Origin: Ulva prolifera
Lineage: Eukaryota > Chlorophyta > Ulvophyceae > Ulvales > Ulvaceae
Assembly (NCBI GenBank): GCA_023078555.1
Contig: CM041196.1
Location: 4,599,658-4,663,657, forward strand
Reading direction: 5' to 3'
DNA: 64,000 nt
The notes under the pieces are model-generated. The model was not told the DNA's origin, ran no database searches, and was given only the letters and a program-made list of their open reading frames with translations. Of this stretch, positions 55,754 to 64,000 are shown piece after piece. Both the position numbers and the translations under genes were made by a program. Positions within the stretch are counted from its first letter, which is position 1. The number at the start of each line of letters is the position of its first letter.

Positions 55754-58239
55754 ATGCAACGAGCTGGCCTACAGGTGGCAGAGCTGCCCGGCGATGGCGA
55801 CTGTGTCGGCTGGGCGGCCGCGGAGTGCGCAGCGCCCCTGAAGCCATGGCGCTTCCCCCGCCGCGCCCCCGCCGGAGATGACATCGTCCTCCAGGTCACC
55901 TACTGCGGCATGTGCCACTCCGATATCCACCAGGTCCGCAACGAGTGGCACAACTCCACGTTCCCCATGGTGCCGGGGCACGAGATCCTCGGCGTCGTGG
56001 TGGCCACAGGGCCCGAGGCCAAGGGCCTTGCGGTCGGCGACTTTGGTGCTATTGGCTGCATGCTGGACGCATGCATGGATTGCAAGCACTGTGGCCGCGG
56101 AGAGGAGCAGTACTGCGCCGGGCCGATCGGCTGCAGCCTGACGTACAACAGCAAGTGCGTCTCGCTTGGGCTCCGTCTTCAATGCATGACACACATGCAT
56201 TGTGTTCGTGTGTAAACATGGGCTCCGCCGGAGGAGGCTGGTCGGCGCGTGTCGCTGCACATGCACGTCCGCAGCGCGCTGGTGGAGTTTGTGGCTGCGG
56301 CGCTGTTGTGGCAATCCAGTGATGTGGCCGCTATTCCACTGGATTGCCACAGCTGTGCCTCCATTCACTGATGGCGGTCGCGTTGCAAAGTTCTTGTACG
56401 TTGTGCCGGCGGTGCTACCTGCCCCCCCAGCGTTGTCCATGTAACACTGAGCTCATACAACGAGTGTGAGAGGGAGAGAGGCTGGCTCGGGCGCGCTCTG
56501 CGGCTGCTGTGGATTACCGAGGTTGCAGCGTTGCTTTGTTGGGGCTGTCACCTCGCCCAGTTAGAGCCGAGAGATGACAGGTTGTCGGGCTGACACTGGT
56601 GTGCAGCAGCCATGTTGTTTGATGCCACGTCTGCTTTGACTGCGTGCGGAGGGGGCTGTGGCTGGGCAGAGGCTGATACATGCACTGGCACACCTGCAGC
56701 GACAGGTTGATATTAACCTATGTAGAAGAACTTGTCTGACGCTGCGCATGTGTGATTGACTGCTGTTAACGCCAGCTGCGCAATCGCCAGCATGGCGTGG
56801 CCTTGTTGAAGCAGGTAGCTGCGTGTTCAGTTCGCGCTGGCTGGGGCCGCGTGGTGGTATACGGGGTACCATCGCTGCTGCGCGCCTCCGCGTTGGCCGC
56901 CAGCGGCGTCGCTCCGGAACCACAGATGATGCCCGTGAAGTTGCCCAGAAGCAGCCTTTGCAATAGTCAGCCTGCTTGCTGCAGCCAGGTACCTCTAGCA
57001 ACCGGTCAATAATTACTGTGTATAAGCATGTGCCATGTTGTACAGCCTTGACATTCAAAAAATTCACATGTTTTGCTGCACCCCCCCCCCCCCCCCCCCC
57101 CCCTCCGCGGCATTGCTTGATCACACTTCCCCGCCAGGGCCGCGGCACGGCCAAGCCAGTGCTGTTGGATGTCACGATACCGTCGCCTGTTCATCAACAG
57201 GCCTTGCTCACGAGGTCTGGGCGCCCCAGCTCTACAGTACTAGTGCGCTTATACAGAGTACCCTAGGCCTGCGCAGGGGCAACGTATCACGTGGCATGGG
57301 GAACATGGTCTGCCGTTGCGGCGTCTCATGCTGCGCCACTGGGAGTCGGCATCGGCGGCCGAGTTTTCGGGATGCTCGACGAGGCCTAGCGGCCCTGTGG
57401 CTGCAGCCACATCGACACATGGAGAAACCCCAAAGCCGTCTTTCACAGTTACTGGTTGCAGCTTGCAACGCTGTGCATGGACACCTGCTTGACCGCAGCA
57501 AGGAATCGACTTGACTGGACGTTCCACCCATTTATGCAGGCTGCCGGACGGCACGCCGACGTATGGCGGGTACTCGTCCCACATCGTCTGCCGCGAGCAC
57601 TTCGTCATCAAGCTGCCCGCCGACATGCATGAGCCGAGCGCCGCGCCGCTGCTCTGCGCCGGCATCACCACCTACGCGCCGATGCGCGACTTCGGCTGCG
57701 ACAAGCCCGGCATGCATGTCGGAGTCGTCGGCCTCGGCGGTCTTGGCCACATTGCCGTGAAGTTTGCCAAGGCCTTCGGGCAACACGTCACCGTCATCTC
57801 GCGCAGCGACGCGAAGCGGCAGATGGCACTCGAGGAGCTCGGCGCGGACGCGTATGTGGCTATGAGCGACGCCGACGCGGTCGCGGCGGCCGCGATGTCG
57901 ATGGACGCGATCATAGACACGGTGTCGGCGGAACATGACATGAATGCGCTGCTGGGCATGCTGGGCGTGGACGGGCAGATGTTGTTGGTGGGTGCGCCGG
58001 AGGAGCCGCACCGCGTGGGCGCATGGTCGGTGATGGAGAAGCGGCGGGCCGTTCGTGGCACGATGTTTGGCGGCATCGCGCAGACACGCGAGTGCCTGGA
58101 GTTCTGCCGTGAGCACGGCATCCGCTGCGACGTGGAGGTCATACGCATGGAGGATGTGAACGAGGCGTTTGAGCGCATGGTGCGCGGCGACGTGAAGTTC
58201 CGCTTTGTGATTGACAACACGGTGTCGGTGGTCGCATAG
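55754..58239 (+). CDS. CAD-like zinc alcohol dehydrogenase, NADP(H)-type
   Basis: Exons are 55754-56154 and 57540-58239, joined in phase 2, 366 residues, the normal length for cinnamyl-alcohol-dehydrogenase-type medium-chain dehydrogenases. Catalytic zinc ligands are the second Cys of YCGMCHSD, His of PGHEILG and Cys of LLCAGITTYAP. Structural zinc Cys are in DACMDCKHCGRGEEQYC. The coenzyme site is GVVGLGGLGHIAVKFAKAFG, followed by VISRSDAKR; Ser/Arg here fit NADPH. The ending is FRFVIDNTVSVVA. It likely reduces aldehydes or oxidises primary alcohols in the cytosol; substrate is not predictable. The start is uncertain: the in-frame ATG at 55754 gives MQRAGLQ before the conserved part, but CTACAG at 55769-55774 could instead be an acceptor with an exon further upstream, as the dead copy's CTGTACAG suggests. 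The 1.4-kb intron holds a palindrome and a C23 tract. Confidence 0.9.
56307..56351. repeat. 45-bp palindromic element, copy 2
   Basis: Same perfect 15-base arms (TGTGGCAATCCAGTG) and 15-base spacer length as at 43292, here inside the dehydrogenase intron. Confidence 0.9.
57081..57103 (+). repeat. C23 homopolymer tract in dehydrogenase intron
   Basis: Pure C run about 435 bases before the exon 2 acceptor. Confidence 0.9.
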
Positions 58240-60397
58240 CGTGCACAGCACGCGGAACGTGGGCCCTGGCGAGGGAACTGCGGAGGTGGTGTTGGTGCAC
58301 TGCAGTTGCAGTGGGAATGGTGCAGTTTTCCGCCCAGGAGAGCAGCACGCGTGGAGACATTGGTGATCTGAACTGGCGACGCTGCGTGCTGCCTGCTGGC
58401 CGCAGCGTGTGTAGGTGTGGATGGGCGCAGCACGCAGCGTCGCCCGAGCAGCAGAGGTCAGATCTGGCTGGGAGTGGTGCAGTTTTCCGTGGAATTTGAA
58501 GCGGTTGTGGCCTGAAGGGCGCCGAGCGTGGAGTGGTGGAGACGGTGGCAACTTTGAAAGAGGGCTTGATTATAAGAGTGTGGTGCGCAATTGCAAGAGC
58601 TGTACTGCCGATCATGCATGGGGAGCAGGAAGTGGACTGTGTAGTGCATATCTATGGCAGGTGAAGTGCATGTGCCGGCCATGGCTGCACGACCAAAGAC
58701 TGGCAGCGAGACGATTGCTGAGCGATACACGTATGTTGAGTCGGAGGCAGCCGCAGAGGTCATCAGAGCACTTGTGTTGCAAGGACACAGATGGAGTGGC
58801 CGCGGTAGAACTGCCAGGGCTAGCAGAACACTTGTGTGCATGCGTAAGCATGTGCGAAGTGCCATGTTCGCAGAGGCAGCTCTGCCACGTGGATGCAGCG
58901 TGGCCAGCTGTTGATTGAATATGATTGGATTCAAGTTTGAGTCACACAGAGGATATCAACCTCAGGTGACTTGTCTTCGTGATGACTCATGATCAGATCA
59001 GATCGGCTAAGCAGGTCAAACAACAGCCTGAGTCTATGCAATCCTAACATGGTCGCATGCAGAGATTCCATCGATGCATGCACGTGCACATGTTGCAGAG
59101 TAGTCTGTTGTAACAAGTTGACTGTAATGCCATGCCATGTCAATTCCATGCAGCTCCCCACTGGCACCACATCGACAACAGATTGGAGTGGATACGAACG
59201 TGACGAATTCAGGTGAAGACGAGTCACAGATGTGACCCGGGAGTGCAACTGTCGTGTGACCTTTGAAGCTCTCTGTGCAACGAGCGAGATGCATGTGGGG
59301 ACCCCATATGCATGCTGGCCAGGTATATATATGGTCCAGGTTGGAATACTGCCGATCTCGAGCTAGATCTTGATCACGATGCGTGCTCGTTCACACGGGG
59401 CACAACAGAACCGCTGCACATATCATCTGCGCAACTCGAATGCTGAGATGCATTCAACCACGTTGACGTGGCTGACATGGATCGTTCGGAAGAGATGCTT
59501 CATTCCACTGGGCACTTGCTGTTGACAAGGCATCATGCATATGCATTACATGCTGCACCTTAGGGTCATGCCTTGAGCTCATAAGTTGTTTGCCAATTTC
59601 CACCGCGCGCTGTTGGACTACTGCCACGCCCGCTGTCCCTCAGCCACCGCAATGCCCCTACCCATGGCGCATGCGTGTGCCATATGCATACAGGGTGCGG
59701 TATGACATAGATTATCAAACCGGGCGTCATGATGGCTACAAGATGAAACGGGTGTGATTGTTGGGTATCGCATCCGTGCTGTTGGCATAGGTGATTTCGT
59801 CGTGGGTTGTTGACGGTGCGGGGCGTGCTGCGCACCGATCAAGGTATACGCCTTGAGATGGCAATTGCATGTGCGATCGCGATCATCAACACGGCATACC
59901 GATCGTCAGCAAAGCTTGTGCATTCACGGCGCTGTCTGACGCATGCACGTATTCTGCACACATAGAGTATGTCAAATATATGGGCACGACGTTTGATGAT
60001 AGCACCTGCGTTGTTGTCGGCGGCGGCCAACGTGGCACGCAGCTTTCACAGCCACACGCACCATTCGCACCAGCGCCAGCTGGCATCAGCATGCATTGCG
60101 TGAAACACGTATCACCCCGATGTGATCAGTGCCTCGCGCAGACGCACAGATGAAGCAAAAGACACAGGTTTGCTCATACGTTGTGTGTATCTTGTTCCTA
60201 GATCTCAAGCTGTTTCTATTACTCCATCAAGTCGATCTTGTCGCAGCAGCATCATACGCACTCATCAGCCCTCTGAATCCTCGAGTTCACGTCCGTCAGC
60301 AGCACATCTGTTCGCAGTCCACTTTTCGCGTCGACGAGTATCATAGCGTGTCAGCAATACGTCGAGATACGCCTCAAAGTACAACCCTGAGAAGACA
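58240..60397. other. intergenic between dehydrogenase and kinase
   Basis: It contains a 16-bp inverted repeat (58377), two copies of GGTGCAGTTTTCC (about 58319 and 58475), and an isolated TATATATA near 59324. Open frames on both strands are unrecognised. The first exon of the kinase begins at its right end. Confidence 0.45.
58377..58442. repeat. inverted repeat, perfect 16-bp arms, 34-base loop
   Basis: CGACGCTGCGTGCTGC at 58377-58392 and its exact reverse complement at 58427-58442, within 140-200 bases after the dehydrogenase stop. It could be a 3'-end or foldback element. Confidence 0.88.
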
Positions 60398-63300
60398 ATG
60401 ACGAGCCTTTCATCTCACATGCTCAAGTTGGAAGCCACGGATTTGGCAGCTCCGCCGCTGCAGATTCACCCTTGCTGTCCGATACTTGACAGGCTCGATG
60501 TGATGGTAAATGAGAAGCTCGGCAGTGGAGCAAATGGAAAGGTGCTTTCCGAAATCTTCTGAGCCATCACGAACATCGGCGACAATGTCTGAATGACTTT
60601 TGGAACATACAGCACACTGTCTTTTGCAGCATATCGTTGTTGACGAGGCTTCATTCTCTGCCGTTTACCCGCGGTTCGTGGCTCTCAGACATGTGCACAG
60701 TTAAGCAGCACTTCGGTCGCGTGAATCGGGGATCGCCACACACGCAACACCATCGCAGCACGTACGAAATCTTTCGCAGTTGTGTGTATATGTTATCTGA
60801 GCTGTTCCGGAAGAGGCATGCTAACTGCTCACACTGGCGAAATCGTCTCCAGATCTCTCTGCACGCGCCCGGAGGCTTGCCGCCGATTGAACGTGCCCAG
60901 CCACTGAAGAACATAAAAAAAACTCCCACAAAGTCCTGGATATAATCTATATAGGTGTCTTCGGCGCTCAGAAGCAGTATTTGCTGGCAGGTGATTGCTT
61001 TTTGCCTGACAGTGCACCGTGCTACATGCGACGACGTAATCCAGCCACACGCACCGGGTACCCGTTGTTGAGCATGGACTGCGCCTTCTGAGGAATGCCT
61101 TTCAACGTGGTGTTACAGCCTGTTTTAGTATCGACGTGAAAGTTTTCATGATGTTCGGCACTGCAGCTCGTCGAGATTCCTGCCATGCTGCAGCTGAATC
61201 GCTGCTAGCAAGCGCTTCGGCAGCTGTGCGCATTGCGCGCGCAGTGCTCTCATGGATAGGGCCAACTTTGAATGTTCGCCAGCAAGCATCTGCAAATCTC
61301 TGCGCCTTGCCTCCTGCGACGGTGCTCTGGGCGAACAGTACGATTGCCACGGACTGGCCACTAGTACAGACTCGCCATCTGGCACATGTATGCGAGATTG
61401 TGCTCTTCTGAGGCCGCACAAAGGCATTCCAACGCTGCGCAGGCTCCCTTCGTGGAACCCAAGATGCTCTTCCAGTCTTTGTGATTCCCTCTGGTCGTCT
61501 CTCGTGCATGGCCTTTGCATCCATCGATGCATCACTGAAGACCGATATCGGCTGCGAGTTCATGCACATGTGCACCTGAGCATATACAAACTTACATTAC
61601 TCTCGGTCTGCCCTGGCAGCGTCGCTGCCTATCCAACACCGTAGCTGCCAAGAGGTGGTCAAGAAAGGGCAAAGTCTTGCCAAAGGCACCAGCCTCAGAG
61701 GTCCCCTTTCACTCTAGGGGGAATTGTCACCCATAACCAACAACAACACACCCAGTGTGCTTCCTCGTTGTCCTGGTGGTCCTATAGCTAGGCCTGCCCC
61801 TTCAGAATAGGCTGGAGGGGCCTATAGCTAGGCCTGTATACCTATAGGCCTGCCCCTCCAACTTTGTCCTTGTAACCCATACCCAGTCCCTGGACCCCCT
61901 CATCTCAGACCCAAACATCAGACGCCAGTCTGCAGCAGTGCTCTGTCACCACCACCATACATATATGTTTAAATTTAAACATCGGCACATCGTTGTACAT
62001 ATGTTGACATTTTCGGGCTTGTTGGGACAGAACTTGACGCACCTTCAGATGTTCTTCCGTACCCATGGCATACCTGCATGCATGCATGGGTGTGTCAACA
62101 CAACCTCCCACACGGGAGCATCTGCCTGCATCACAGCACTGCAGCCGCCTTGTTCACACAGTCCACACGGGATCGTTGATCAACCGACGCAGTGCACCTA
62201 TAACTACAATTATGATGGTGATTTCAACTTCGAACTCTTTGAAGTCCCCGGGGGGCCTTCCCGCCCCCTCACCCCCTCACACCCTGTCCGCATGCAGGTC
62301 CTCGACGTGAGCCTCCCCGACCCCAAGGATCCGTACGCACCGGACGAGCACTACGCCCTCAAGCTCCCCCACCCCCAGCACCCCCTCAACGCCGGCCTTG
62401 CCATCGAGGCCTCGGCCCTCACGTCCCTCCACAGCCACGCCCCCGGCGGCCACCACCCCTGCATCGTCGGCGTCAAGGCCATCGTCGCGAAAGTTCACGT
62501 CACGCATGGGGGAGCGCGGGTCCGCCGCGTCGACGCGCTCGGCATGGAGTACTGCCCGATCGACCTCGAAGCCCTTGTGAAGCAATCCCCCCCAACACGC
62601 AAGGCCTTCTGGCGCCTCGCCGGCCACATCGGCGACGGACTGCATGCCGCACACGCCCTCGGCATCGCGCACGGCGACCTCAAGCCGGAGAACATTCTGC
62701 TGAAGCTGAACGGCCGCGACGCCGTCATCGCCGACTGGGGCAGCGCGTTCATCCCCGGTGTGACGCCCCCCGAGCCCGCGGGCACGCCGCTGTTCTCCCC
62801 GCCGGAAGCCTACAACTTTCGGCGCGCCGAGTGGGCCCCGGATGTGGGCTGCGCCCGCGGACCCGCGTTTCCACATGCATACGAGCCCTTCACTGCCGAC
62901 GTGTGGGCGTTCGGGGCCCTGCTGCTTTACACCGCGTTCCCCCGCACGATGGCCGTGCTACTCGAATTTGACGACAGGGTGCTTGAGCACGGGAACCCTA
63001 CCGGCATGGGCTCCGCGATCGCGACGTTCATCGAGATGCTGAAGACGCGGTACCGCGCAGCCAGCGCGGCGGGTGCGCCGCGTGAGCCGTTCGCCGAGAT
63101 CGTCCAGCGGGTGTTTGTTGAGGACCCGGCGGAGCGGTGCACCCTAGAGATGGTGCGGCGGCTCGTGGCCGCGGGGCAGGCGGCGGAGGTGGCGGCCGTG
63201 CATGACGACAACGATGCCGATGCGCTCACGGACCAGGATCAGGCGTGGAGAAACGATGACGAGGAGCTGGCGGAGATGGCCCGCCGTTCACTGCCTCAGG

Positions 63301-64000
63301 TTCCAGTGCCTCCTGCATCTGCGGTGCGCTGCTGCCCGGACCTGTGCTATGCTGCGCTCTCCTTTGCAGTGCGATGTTGTGTCTGCTGTAGCCGCGACGA
63401 GCTCGCGGCGGCAGCAGTACCACATGCATGCATCATGCGCGACCTGCACACCCTTTCAAAATCAAACTCAACCGTCTCAAGCCTCCACCCTGCGGAGGCT
63501 GTGTGACAGTCTGTTGCAGCCGCACGCTGCGGATGCGTGCGCTGTGCTCCACGACGAAGTGCCTCCGCGTACACATATGCATGCGTACGTCATGCACATC
63601 GTCGCCAAACTCGAGACCTCACAGCGACGTCGCACAGGCTGTTGTTGACTTGTTTGGGACCCTGTGCAGGGCGCTCCTGTGGCCCTCACCGTCGCCGCTC
63701 CCGCCACAGCAGGGCCCCCACCTTCGGCAACCCCCACAGCCACCGTTCCGGCGTGCGCCGTCCATGCCGCCCCCACCCCTACACTCACCTCCCATGCTTC
63801 CCCTCTAGAGCCATCCCGCCTCCCCGGCCTCCCATGCACGGCCTCCGCCGCAGTGCCTGCCTCGAGGGGCCTCCCGGCTCCCTTCCCCGGCATCCCGACC
63901 CCTCCCGCCGCATCCGCCACGGAGCCTGTTGTCGCGTTGAAGCCGGAGGCACTCCCATCCACAAGAGTATCTGAGTCTCCCTGTGGCCCCCGAAACGCCT
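60398..64000 (+). CDS. protein kinase, 3' part outside window
   Basis: Exon 1, 60398-60541, encodes 48 residues ending EKLGSGANGK, the glycine-rich loop. Exon 2, 62298-63299, continues VLDVSLPD and supplies EHYALKLP (ATP-binding Lys), IAHGDLKPENILL (catalytic loop), ADWGSAF (metal-binding DFG position), LFSPPEAYNF (APE position) and TADVWAFGALLLY. All phase 0. Exon 3 probably starts at 63670 (GAPVALTVAAPATAG) and is open to the window edge as a Pro/Ala/Ser/Thr-rich tail. The exon 2 donor (CAG|GTTCCA) is weak, so an exon may be missing there. The catalytic Asp, its Asn and the Lys are present, so activity is likely. HGD replaces HRD and DWG replaces DFG, so it is a non-RD kinase of no obvious subfamily. 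The 1.76-kb first intron splits the domain after the Gly loop. Confidence 0.85.
61102..61575 (-). other. unrecognised open frame inside kinase intron 1
   Basis: A 157-codon minus-strand frame with ordinary amino-acid composition (ASDSAAAWQESRRAAVPN). The plus strand is also open over part of it. It may be a remnant of an inserted element or chance; no family is recognised. Confidence 0.2.
61781..61860 (+). repeat. three 20-bp CCTATAG...GGCCTG units
   Basis: CCTATAGCTAGGCCTGCCCC (61781), CCTATAGCTAGGCCTGTATA (61821) and CCTATAGGCCTGCCCCTCCA (61841). GGAGGGGCCTATAG (61815) is nearly the inverse of the last unit. All lie in kinase intron 1. Confidence 0.8.

Noticed and set aside
1-64000. CRISPR arrays, prokaryotic operons or prophage
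   Set aside because: Repeats are palindromic or tandem without regular spacers, and genes are intron-split with separate promoters.

Overview
The window is nuclear DNA of a eukaryote, most likely a microalga. Almost every gene is split by spliceosomal introns, usually starting GTGCGC-like and ending in (CA)TGCAG. Coding DNA is GC-rich, promoters carry TATA boxes, and secreted proteins have Pro/Thr/Ser linkers of the kind common in algal extracellular proteins. The gene set (MGST3-type glutathione transferases, a cinnamyl-alcohol-dehydrogenase-like enzyme, a DUF5054 protein, a Ty1/copia element, a LINE fragment) fits an alga. I cannot fix the lineage; chlorophyte or haptophyte are guesses. I see no rRNA, tRNA, CRISPR or prokaryotic operon.

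The theme of the window is local duplication, with living and dead copies side by side. (1) 1-10.7 kb: three members of an unrecognised Ala-rich protein family with an acidic middle and a Lys-rich tail. Two (1145-2790 and 8928-10553, +) lie in a roughly 2.9-kb direct duplication that includes promoters. The third (5880-7588, -) is older and has one fewer intron. (2) 13.6-19.5 kb: two paralogous secreted genes with basic/proline-rich linkers and a C-terminal domain resembling intradiol dioxygenases. (3) 20.7-31.1 kb: a dead DUF5054 copy joined to a remnant of a third intradiol-like gene, followed by an apparently whole ten-exon DUF5054 gene (24410-31066). (4) 33.6-41.7 kb: three MGST3-like MAPEG genes, all on the minus strand, with a 5'-truncated LINE tail (35.5-36.7 kb) and a Cys-rich exon between the first two. 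(5) 43.9-58.2 kb: a duplicated pair made of a small EF-hand-like gene and an alcohol dehydrogenase. The first unit has a dead dehydrogenase and received a very young copia element (44901-50408); the second unit looks whole. (6) 60.4 kb to the right edge: a protein kinase gene that continues past the window.

Scattered through the intergenic and intronic DNA are perfect inverted repeats (a 45-bp palindrome present twice, an 84-bp hairpin with 26-bp arms, a 40-bp palindrome and others) and long pure C or G tracts. These are the parts least explained by ordinary annotation. Exon models were built by eye from paralogue comparison, reading frame and splice-site phase; no alignment, transcript or database search was available.
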